Below are positions 10,684-21,130 of a stretch of 64,000 bases of DNA, piece by piece (the stretch's first letter is position 1; each line of letters opens with the position of its first letter). The position numbers were made by a program, and so were the translations under genes. Source of the DNA: Agroathelia rolfsii. Its lineage: Eukaryota; Basidiomycota; Agaricomycetes; Amylocorticiales; Amylocorticiaceae. The stretch lies in contig JABRWF010000007.1 in assembly GCA_018343915.1 (NCBI GenBank), positions 992,001 to 1,056,000 on the forward strand, in the 5' to 3' direction. The notes below the pieces were generated by a model, which saw only the letters and a list, made by a program, of their open reading frames with translations, was not told the origin of the DNA and ran no database searches.

Positions 10684-13129
10684 TCAGATATGCCTTTGAT
10701 TGCAAGCATAGTGAACGTACTTTTGCCAGTCGGTCAGATCTGTAATAGCTAGAGCCTCATCATATTGAGTGGGATTAGTAGCCTCGGCGCGTTCGCGTCT
10801 TCTGTTGCAAGTTACGAAGACAACACTATGAGGAATAATGTTCATCAATCGAAATGCGTTGATCAAAATGATGAGTTTGAGTTCCCATACCGAAGGAGAA
10901 GAATGACGACGATTTCCAGCGCAGGGAAGACCATGCAACCCACGATGCCTGTTTGATATCTGGGTGCTTGAGACGCCTAAGATGTTTTAAGCTCAAAAAC
11001 TGTTATAATTTTGTGAAGGGAGAAACACTGACCTTGAACATGAATGGTCCAACCTAACGGTGTTTAATAGGGAGGATTAGTATCTTAGCCGCATATACTA
11101 AGCTATAAACCCACAATGTTTCTAGTAATGGGGCATACATTTAGTATTTAGCGATATATTTTCAAGCGCGACATCACACCTACCCAAGAGCCATGCCCGA
11201 AAACAAGGCACCATTGCAGATTGCTTTCTTCGTTTGCCCAGCAACATTTCCAGATAGCAACGACAATCCAAGGACATATACAGCATTAACACTGCCTGTC
11301 ATCCAGTAGCCTATCAAGCGAGCAGCTTTCATTCTAGGAGGACAAAACGCCATCACTTGAAAAATGCGACAAGAATTGAGTCCAGTGTGAAGTCGAATTT
11401 TTGTGTAGAAAAAAACCCACTCGCGAATCCAGCAACAGCTGGCACAGTTAGTAGGGCCATCAAAATGGTTCTCGAATTTTTAGGGGCAACACGGTTTAGC
11501 CAGATGGCAAAGAAAATAGTAAGTGCGATTGTGACTCCATAAGGAATCTGCATCAGTGCTGTTTGTAGGGTAGTAAAGCCGAAACCTTGGACAATAAGAG
11601 TGCCAAAGTTGGAGGTGCCACCATTCGGCACATTAGCAGCTAAAGATACAATAACAATGAACCACAGTTCGCAAGAGACCAAGAATCAACGATGCTTACT
11701 AAAGGCAAATAAGAAGAATAGGTACGTCTTCGGATCCTTGAAAGCCTCAATTGCTTGATCAGGTTTGAATTTCCTGCTATCTGAGCCCGTCACGTAATCG
11801 TTTCGTTTACGTGAGGATATGACGACGCGTTCTTCGTAGGTAAAAAATCGCGCGTTATGGGGGGCGTCCGGGATGACTATAAACATGACAATTGCCCAAA
11901 GGCAGCACAAAGTGCCGATGATAACGAACTCCCATTGCCTATAGGAAATTAGAGGTTACTTAAAATGTGGTCTGAACGACTGAGTATCGACTCACCATGG
12001 CTTCAAAGGGCCATGAATCTACAACCTTGGTTAGTTCAAGAACTTGTTGATCTTACAATAGTGAGATTCATACCTGACCAATACCATAGCCAAGCAAGCC
12101 TCCGATCGCAATTCCAAACCCGTTAGCTGAGTACCAGTACCCTATTCTAACTGGCTGCTCTGCTCTCGTGTACCAAGTTGAAGTAATTAGAACCTTTAAA
12201 ACCGAGTTATCAGCATCACGTAACCCGGGATGATGATCATGTAACCTACAAATGCAGGGTCTGCAGTACCCTCAAACGCCCCCGATAGAGTTCTTAGCAC
12301 AGCAAGCTGTGCAAAATTGCGAGCCGATGCTTGGCATATTAAAAGGACACCCCACATGAAGATCTGTCACTCGAGTCAGCTTTATTCGCTTGCGAAGTCA
12401 CTAATGCGCACATTGAATGCCAAGTATTTTGCAAGAGGAAACTTTTGCATTAATAGATTGGTTGGGAAGGCCCATGCGACCCATCCCCCTAAGAGAATTA
12501 AATTGTACGACTCCACAACAGAAGACAAATCACATACAATAGAATATGCTAGATAGCCAAGACTGAAAAGAAATTTGTAAGTTACATCCGATTAAACATT
12601 TGATTTGATTGGCGGAAAATCTTCTACATACGTATTCTTCATTAGCCAGGTGAAGATCTTCCTTGACTGCATATAGACAATTAGTGTTGGAACGCAGTAT
12701 TACTTTAGAGAATACAGTAGCATACGGTTGAATATAGCGGCATAGGATAAAGTTGTTTTATCTCTTTAGCATGAGTAGTTATGTCATTTTTTTGATGAGC
12801 CACGTGAGTTCAATGGTGCCTTACATATAGTAGAATGCGTAACAGACGGCCAGAGCAGGAATAATGAGCCGATCCAGCTTTCTAACAATTCTTTTGGTTT
12901 GATCTTGGTCGAGTTCTACATTGTTCATTTGTACGACATCATCGAGAAACCTTTGAGGCGGCGGCTGCTTGAGAATGTGAGCGAACCAAGGCTGTGAAGT
13001 CTTCAGAGTCTCTTCCCCAGAATCTGGATTCAAGGATGTGATGTGCCCATCAATAGAGCCGGATGGTGACAGGTCTTCGATATGTGCAATGTCGCTTTTG
13101 ACTTGCTTGATTGAAGTACTGGCCGACAT
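10684..13129 (-). CDS. MFS transporter, anion:cation symporter (DAL5/allantoate permease-like), copy 2
   Basis: It is a close paralogue of the gene at 7110-9640, in the same orientation and about 1 kb upstream of it in the direction of transcription. The ATG at 13129 was chosen by alignment with the start of copy 1. The N-terminus has LKQPPPQRFLDDVVQMNN, followed by DKTTLSYAAIF, GWVAWAFPTNLLMQKFPLAKYL, PNGGTSNFGTLIVQGFGF and TDLTDWQKYVHYAC before the stop at 10684-10686. Exons join without a stop. It lacks one intron that copy 1 has after the LITSTWYTR block (WYSA region), so the two gene structures have begun to drift. It shares the 7-nt micro-exon. The substrate is unknown; a small organic anion or vitamin is the family expectation. 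Confidence 0.9.
11115..11121 (-). other. 7-nt micro-exon in MFS copy 2
   Basis: The exon AAACATT is flanked by ctag and gtgggt. It encodes the same Gly/Asn-Ile junction as the micro-exon in copy 1. Confidence 0.75.
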
Positions 13130-14948
13130 GTTAAGAGGGAGACAAACCGAGAGACCCAAGGTCTGCGAGGGAGATAGGACACCGTTTTTAAAATATTCGC
13201 CTCGGATACTTCCCCGCACTCCATTGGTTTCCCCTTCTCCTTAGATAGAGCTACTTGGCGGATAAAGCCAGTCGCGTGACGTAACTGATACACAACGTCT
13301 AGTCCCGTGCTTAAGAAAGGGGCAGGGCCGGGCCGTCGCTTATCAGCTGAATGCCAGTCCTATTTTCTCTGTCATGGGTTTTGTGTATTTAGCGACCGAT
13401 TGCAAAGGCGTATCAGAAACACGAGAATTCAATTGGAGCGCATAGGGCGCATCAGACCGCGAGAGCATTTTATGGCAGCCACACTGCCAGTGGCAAAATA
13501 CGTGGGATCACGTTGTGGGAGAGTTACTGGCTACTACCAGTAGTGGTAACTGGTATGTTCAGCCTGAGATTGTTAACATTGCCAACATCAATATTAATAC
13601 AGGCATTCGTATGCTAGAGGGTTTGCGCCTTCCATGATCATCATTGCCAGAAATTTTGACATCAACAAACCCGGGACGCTCGTTTAGAACGGTGTTACAA
13701 GGTATAAGACCTGTGTCTAGCTTATGTTCATGACGATCAGATAAAGAGTTGCCTCTTCCGTCCCTTTTCATCATGTCGTCGTAAGACATGGTCTACGTGT
13801 TGTACGATGACCAAATCCTCAGCTCGTGAAAACAATCCTGATAGACTTGAAGATTATTGACGAAATGAAAGAGAATGGCTTATGCGCTCGTCATTAGTGT
13901 ATGTGCGTCGTTAACGATAATGTCATTTACAATGACCTTGACAAAGATGATGTTGCTACCTGGATCTATTTCATTCGTTGTAACAGATCAATTTTATATC
14001 CTACCTTTCCTCATAATTTTACAGGAGAATCATTCCATCGTAGAAGAAAGTACTGAAGGTGGCTTGTCTGGCTGGCATCACGACCCAGGGTCAGGACGGT
14101 CCTCAAAACTCGGCTCACAATCTCGAGACCTGGATTTGCGACCTTCCCATCAATTTCTTGACAAACTTGCTAACAGCATATCTCATGGATCACCTTGCTA
14201 AATAAGTGATTGAATATTGATATTGACACCGACAATAGAGCTGCATACCCTTCGAATAACCTGTCAGAATATAACATTCCCACTCTAGACGCCCTTGAAC
14301 AAATCAATTTTTCGTTGTCTGCCCTTAAAATATATCATCAGCCGCATACCGGCAGCACTTTGACGAATTTGTCATCACTTAGACGCTCGTACTCGCCGGA
14401 AAGGGAGTAATACAATCCGCTAATTGACAAACGGCTCTCCTTGCTTCAGGACGATGAACGAAACAGAAATTCCCAGTTCAATCACAAATAGTTCACCAGT
14501 GAGCTTTTTAGGAAGACTTCTTTGAATTGGTGGACGTAGATGGGCTGCATCTCGAGGAAGTAGTGAAAATTGGCGGAGAACAAATGAAGCCTGTATGACC
14601 ACTGACAAGGCGGATTTTGAAGAGGATTGTGATTGTTTCATCATAGCTAAAAGCAATGATAAGGCAGTTTCTGTGAAGTACAGGACCTTACTAGAGAGTG
14701 GAAAGCCAGATAATGTATGCCAGTGTGCGCAGTGTCCAACTTCAGTTGAAAGGCCAATCAAACAGGCCGCTTTTGAGTGAAATTAACAAGCGAACAAAGG
14801 AACAATCAGGGCCAACTCCGTCGACTTCCTCAGTCGCCTCAGTCACTTTTCCCCCGCTCGTCGACGTCGACGTCTCCGTCCCGTCCCAGCAGGCTCATCT
14901 CTTGCACTGCTTTTCTTTTTTTTTCTCTCTTTGTTTCTTCCTCAAGAT
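13130..14948. other. divergent intergenic region, no supportable gene
   Basis: About 1.8 kb lies between divergently transcribed MFS copy 2 and the amino-acid permease. Open frames at + 13875-14201 and - 13559-13789 show no recognisable domain. A CT-rich tract (about 14907-14946) immediately precedes the permease ATG, as is common for fungal promoters and leaders. Confidence 0.5.
13198..13222 (-). promoter_or_regulatory. block shared with MFS copy 1 promoter
   Basis: The block lies 69-93 nt upstream of the copy 2 ATG and resembles 9715-9739 at almost the same distance from the copy 1 ATG. On the + strand both contain CGC, TCG, ATACT, a C run and GCACTC in the same order. It could be a common control element or simply a remnant of the duplication. 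Confidence 0.3.
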
Positions 14949-17572
14949 ATGCCTCCCTCAGGCTCATATGTAACGCTCAACGCACCGCAAGCAAAACGTC
15001 ATTACGAAAACCTGAACGACTCCCCACCCACTTCCCCGCTTCTCTCCCATCGCACTCATGATTCTGACGACTCCTTGCGGGCACTTGAGCTGGCTGAAGG
15101 CCCGGCCTCGGCTTCATCAGACGGACCACGCCCTTCAGGCCGGGCTCGCTCATATTCAATGGCCGGGTTTGATTTTCAACGCGATTTGTTGCCTCTTAGC
15201 GCAAGCATAAGCGAGCCGGACTCAGCTTTTGGAGAGGCGGGGGAGAAGAACCTGAGCTTGATTAACGGTGTGTTTGTCTGTCTTTGTGAGCGCAGACTCA
15301 GTTCATGATATGAGACAGCCAGGCATATCGCTTGTCGTGGGACTGCAGGTGCGTTTGGTTCAGATACTGGATCTTGCATATTGAAATAGCTGGTTGTATA
15401 ACTGGTCTAGATTGGTTCTGGGATATTGTAACTATCGCTCATAATCCCCGGACTTGATATTGAAAGTTAAACGACATTTTCCAGCTCTTCTCCCGGTGTT
15501 GTGGTAGCAAATACCCATAGTGTGGGCGCAAGTTTGATGGTGTGGCTTGCTTCTGGGTTATTAGGATGGACCGGGGCTAGTTCGTTTGCTGAGCTGGGAT
15601 CAGCTATACCTTTAAATGGAGGTGCACAGGCTTACCTGGCATACTCATATGGCCCCCTCGTTTCCTATCTGTTCGCCTGGTCTGCCATTTCTGCTCTAAA
15701 GCCTGGTATGCGCCCAGTATTTTATCGATAAAGATGGCATATATAACTCAACTTCTTAAAAGGTGGCAATGCAGTCATCTCGCTCATATTTTCCGAGTAT
15801 CTTAATCGAATATTTTGGCACTTTACACGTCCGGACGCCTCTCCAGACGACATGCCCCAATGGGCCATCAAACTGGTTGCCATTGCTGCCGTACTCCTGG
15901 TTACGTTCCTGACCATTGCAGCACGAAACCTGGGAACACGGACTGCTATTGTATTCACAACCGTCAAAGTGTGTATGCTATAATTCTATGGATCGAATGT
16001 TATCCTCACAGGAAACCTCCGCTTGTACTAGATTGCCGCTCTGGTGAATACCACCATTTTGCTTGTCTCACGACATTCCTTTGACTTCAGCCTATCAGAT
16101 ATTTGTCATCGTCCTTGGACTCATCCAGCTCATACGAGGGAAAGCCACCGAGTCTTTCCATGAACCACCGTTTAGGGACTCTTCAACGAGCCCGTCAGCA
16201 TACTCGTTGGCTCTGTACTCGGGACTTTGGGCCTTTGATGGGTGGGACCAAGCCAACTACGTTGGTGGCGAGATGCGCGACCCGGGCAGGAATATACCCC
16301 GTGCGATTCATTCAAGTATGGCCATCGTGATCGTGAGTTTCTCTACGAAATCAATCATTGCGGTGTTCATTTTTTTTCCCGTAGTTCCTATTCCTTCTGG
16401 CCAATGTATCTTACTTTGTTGTACTTGATAAGGTGTGTGTTGATTATCAATGGCCTGAAGATTGTTTTTTTCTGATGCATGTTTGCCAAGGTGACTGTCG
16501 GTTTATCAAATACGGTAGCCATGGACTTTGGTCGCGCCTTGTTCGGCCCTATAGGCGGAACCGTCTTTGCCTTGTTGGTCGCTATTTCTTGTTTTGGCGC
16601 GCTGAACGGTATATCTTATTCCTCGCATTTAACTCCCGACACCATTTTGATGTGAGAAAACTACGGACAGGCTCGTTCTATACATCTTCGCGCCTCATCT
16701 ATGCCGCCGGTCGTGAGGGCTATCTACCATCACTCTTTGGTAGACTCCACTCGACGCGCAAGACGCCGTTGAATGCGACACTTCTCCAGACGACGCTGAC
16801 GACCATCTTCATTCTCGCTGGTGGTGGGTTCAGGTCGCTAGTCAACTTTTCCGTTGTTGCTTCGTGGGCGTTCTATTTCCTTACAGTGAGGGTCTTTGAG
16901 TTTTCTCTCGGCTGGGAAAGTATCTGAAAATATACTTGAAGGTATTAGGTTTGGTCATCTTAAGGATCAAGGAGCCGTCCCTAGAAAGGTTGGGCCTTTT
17001 TTTACTTGAAGCTAGTCTAACCTTTTCTAAACATACCCTGCCGTTTTGTAGACCATATAAAACATGGATCATTACCCCATTAGTTTTCTGCGCAGTAAGT
17101 CTACACTATACTGTAACAGTGGTCGATCGTTTGAACATTACCAGGTCGCATTGTTCCTGCTCTGTATGCCTATCATTGCAGCGCCACTAGAGGCGATAGC
17201 AGTGCTGGGTGAGTGCGGTGTCTGCCTACCTGCAGTACATCATACTAATCAGTTCTTCAACTATCTTTCACACCTGTCTAGGATTTGTATTGGCCGGTAT
17301 TCCAGTATATTATCTGACCCAGAAAAACAAAGGCGACGTCCGGATGCCAAGGGTGTTCCGTATGTTCTCCTTCCCTTTTTGTATGATTGCGCCCATTGAT
17401 CACCAAGCATACATCCATGTCCATTGTATGTATAGAACCGATTGCAGATCTATGGGCGAAAGTACGTGGCCGACCCGCGTCGGGTGAAGGCTGGCAGGCT
17501 GTTGCGACGGATGGTGGAGAGGAGGTCGTGGAGATGACAGAGGGCGGCAGAAGGGGAGGTACAACGCGCTAA
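14949..17572 (+). CDS. amino-acid permease, APC superfamily, L-type (LAT/MUP1-like)
   Basis: It imports or exchanges amino acids across a cell membrane; the specificity is not readable. After a long cytosolic N-terminus (about 105 residues) comes the APC signature assembled over four exons: GVSLVVGLQ, IGSGIF and SSPGVVVANT. WAFDGWDQANYVGGEM and SFYTSSRLIYAAGREG follow, both typical of L-type permeases. The tail is hydrophilic and ends EMTEGGRRGGTTR. The start at 14949 is the first ATG in frame, directly after a CT-rich leader. Exons of 26 nt (15323-15348), 17 nt (15411-15427) and 12 nt (16032-16043) are needed to keep the frame. No internal stop was found. Confidence 0.9.
16032..16043 (+). 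other. 12-nt micro-exon in amino-acid permease
   Basis: It encodes Ile-Ala-Ala-Leu between TTVK and IFVIVLGLIQL, flanked by ctag and gtgaat. An acceptor ending in cctatcag restores the frame in the next exon. Confidence 0.6.
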
Positions 17573-20150
17573 TGATTATGAGAACAGTTGAAGAGGAGGC
17601 GTGATTACTAGAGCCCCTTCCTTTCATCTCTCTGAAGCAGTAAATGCAATGGTAGTTCGAATGGACAGGATCTTGCTTCTTCGAACATCCTTCGTTTCTT
17701 CGCGGGAAAAATTGTGGGGCGAATTGCTACCTGCTTACCTGTGTTTGATTGGCTCAACAAGTTGGGCAAGGCACCCCGCAACGGATTTAGCTCCTCGGTG
17801 GTATTAATACATTTGTTCTTAATTTTGTTTTGCTATCATGCTTTCCCTTTAGTGACTAAATAATGACATAGATGACACATCCCCTTTGCATGATGATTAC
17901 TCTAACAGTTGCCAACAACTGATTATTCAATATGCATGCGATGCAAGTTTCTGAGTCTTCAGAAACGGCAAAGGTCATGTATTGCGTGATTGAACAACCA
18001 ACTATTCCATTCGATGTTCTCTTTTCCCTCTAGGTCCCCTATATCATTTCTTCGGGACCTTGGTGATAGGAATAGTACCACGTTCGGCCGAGCTACTTGA
18101 ATGCTCCATATCCTTCATCGGGAAACGAGTGATGTTCTATAGTCACTTTATAGCAGTATATGGTCCTCTGTAGCTGATATAGTTCCACTGCACCCCAGAA
18201 AAGTTCTAGAGGTTTAAGATTCTGAACATCCTTCCCCCTTTTTTTTTTACCCATTCACCCTTATCGCATACTTCCGACTTGCAATGTATACTACTAATAC
18301 ATCTGGATATACCTATATCAAGTGCTTATATGATCTCCCTCTATGCAATCCGCGATTCTATGATGACATAGAAGTCATGCTGGGAGATGTTGGCTGCGTT
18401 AAGTAAGTTCATTCTGCTTTATTATTTTGTATCAGCTGTTCACCTGAATGCACACGAACACCCAAGTCTGGACAGTTTTTCTCACACTCCTGAATATCAC
18501 TTCTGATGCCAAGGGGCACAATCGGGGTTCTAAGAATTTGACTGTATCTTGCTTGACGGAAAGCCTTCAAGTTTTTGTGCCTATTGGATTCCAGATACGG
18601 TTCAAAGATGACATTGACGCATATGGTGCAGGGGTTGTAACTGGCAGTGAGCCTCATTATGAACAATGGGGAAAGGATGACGCGATGACATCCTAAGATA
18701 GTGGGCCACGCCGCGCTGGCGTGCTTTGAAAAAGCAATTCAAGAAGCATCTTCACTTCCGCTGCAAACGAGAGTCATGGCATGATTCTTGTCAAGACCGA
18801 CGCATGCATGATCACTCTATCTGAATTTCCTCCTGGAAGAGCAGAGCCCGGCTATATTGACGTCAGCACTATTCCACAGGACGTTCTCGAGGAAGCACAA
18901 TGCGATTTTCGGTAGTTTTCGTTAGATATGGCCCTCGGTATAGCAGCGTGGCATCGCCAGTGGGATGCTGATAGGCGGAATAAGATTGATCGCGTATCCT
19001 GGCGGGAGACCGCCCTTATAGAATGTGCAATCTCTGAATCTGTTGACAAAATTTATTGAATTCTGGCCTTAATCACGCGATATTCGTGACAAGGGTCAAG
19101 CATTAAAAAAATTGGCCCTCGTGGCTCGATAAAGCGTTGTTGTTTGCTGAATGCAAGATTAAGCCACGACTCGGATTGGAAACCGCTTATGACTCTTCGA
19201 ATGAGTTGCCCCCAAGGCAACGCTGTTCATTCCTCATTTTCTAGCGCAATACCATGATGTTGACTCGGACATGATCAATGGTGGTACAGGGCTAAATAGA
19301 GCATATGTTGTAACCGATGATGCTCTGGCAACTCTTCTGAAGGTTTGCGATCATGTTCTCGTTCTCGTGTTGGACCGCGGCGGCTAAACATTCACTTGGA
19401 TAGATGTACAATTGACATACGGGTATCGATGAGCGTTCAAATGTTGGGATAATTGATATTCTTCCACATGTTAGCAAGCTTGAAACCACCAGTTTTAATG
19501 GTCGATGGCTTGGCTATGATTTAACTTAAAGTTGAGATATCATAATGATACTGCGACTGTCACCGGCTGGGACAACCTCGAGTTCAACTCGGAAAGATGA
19601 CTCGATAATGCAGCCACCGTAGGCCAATGGATGGCCAGCTGACTGGCCAACACTAGAGATCGGGATACTAACTTAAACTTAACTAATGATAGATAGATAA
19701 GAAATTGTCTCAGGCAGTGCCCGACTTGACACCGGGTATGATATATATTATAGTGTAATATTGTAGGTACACCGGTCAATTGCGACGGATCATCGAGTAG
19801 TAAAACAAGTTTAGGAGAATTTGTGAAAGAGATAGATGGGGTAATGCACTCGTTTCATTGGTCAATCACGCAAGAATGATGATGGTTACATGTCAGCATT
19901 GCCCGGGCAGGTCCGATCAGCTTATGCAGACATGGTGGCACAACAAGCGATTTTGCTATATAATCATTGTCGACTGAGTGCAGCGTCGCCGGACCACTAC
20001 TTCCATAACTACCTCCCTCCCTGCAACTGTTGCTGAAATCCGCATACAATCCCTGTACGTTGCTACTCATGTCTTGCGATAACGACTACAGGAGACGAGA
20101 CGGCGTGTGGACTGACAATGAGCTTCTTGGCATGGTCTAGGTAATCCGAG
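17573..20150. other. gene-poor region, possible decayed coding fragments
   Basis: Around 18288-18396 one frame reads IKCLYDLPLCNPRFY and then MLGDVGC, followed by a plausible gtaagt donor, but continuation through the next exon meets stops. Further hydrophilic fragments up to about 19600 are interrupted in all frames. I see no complete gene and no transposon ends. Confidence 0.4.
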
Positions 20151-20652
20151 ATGGTGAGCTACCGCTGCCACGTCTATACACGCGCACTACACAGACTTAA
20201 CCATGATGTCTCGATCAGGCTGAAGAGCACAAGTACCAATTTGATGTCAAGGTATGTGCCGACTAATCACTCACTCTAGATGGTAGTTGGAGGCTAAACC
20301 ATGATGCTATCTATCTTCTGACAGATGACCTGCACAGGCTGCAGCGGCGCTGTAGACCGTGTGCTGAAGAAGACCGAAGGTTCGCATCCTTGATTTCTAG
20401 TTGAGACTCGGGGTCCAGGGCTGACAAGATGACAACCATCGTTGTGTGATTGCAGGCGTCACATCGTACGACATCAGCCTCGAAAAGCAAGAGGTGAATG
20501 TCACTGGTAGCATTGGCTACGACGATCTTCTGGCCAAGATCAAGAAGACCGGGAAGGAGGTTAGTTCAGGCATTGTCGTTTTTCGATTCATGACTTATTT
20601 TTTGATGGTGTGTTTGCCTGTGAAGGTACGCTCCGGAAAAACAATCGTTTGA
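20151..20652 (+). CDS. ATX1: ATX1/ATOX1-type copper metallochaperone
   Basis: It carries Cu(I) in the cytosol to the secretory-pathway P-type ATPase (Ccc2/ATP7), which loads multicopper oxidases. The spliced product is 73 residues, the normal size. It starts MAEEHKYQFDVK, then has the metal site MTCTGCSGAV (MxCxxC), and ends KKTGKEVRSGKTIV. Five exons join in phase: 20151-20153, 20219-20251, 20325-20379, 20456-20559 and 20626-20652. The first coding exon is only the ATG, followed at once by gtgagc. The gene lies on the same strand about 480 nt upstream of the ferric reductase, which fits the copper dependence of reductive iron uptake. Confidence 0.93.
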
Positions 20653-21130
20653 GTGAGCCGCGCAGCAGCAGCAACAAGGATCTATACATAGCCGTATCTC
20701 CTAAATTAGCGCGGTGTTATTTACATGATTGTTGCGGATAAATATGGATGATAATGTAATACTTTTTGTACGAAATGGTTTATTGCATTCATAAGCATGC
20801 TACAATGTGTACAGAGCTGAATTAATGAATCCATTTATATGTATCATTAATTGATGACGATGACGACAGGGCATTGTGGCGTAGACGATGAGGACGGAGA
20901 GCTGCCGCTGCCGCTGCCGAAAGAGCCTGAGAGCCGCAAGCAGAACGGAAAAAGTTGGGTAGAAATTATCTCCCAGCAACATGCCACCTCAAGATCCAAA
21001 GCAGCACCCCATCGTCTCTCTACTCCCCATTTATCTTCTCTCATCTCCATTCGACCTCTTTCTCACTTCTTGTTACTGCTCTCAGAACTCCAGGTTGAGA
21101 CCCAGGTCGGTCTAGCGCACCCTACCGTCT
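20653..21130. other. spacer between ATX1-type gene and ferric reductase
   Basis: It holds the 3' region of the copper chaperone and the promoter of the reductase. No further gene was seen. Confidence 0.5.

Noticed and set aside
13875..14201. 109-codon open frame between MFS copy 2 and the permease
   Set aside because: No domain, no splice continuation, and composition like the surrounding spacer.
18700..19600. Possible Hsp70-like or other degenerate coding relic
   Set aside because: Resemblance rests on a few residues and is broken by stops in every frame; not supportable.
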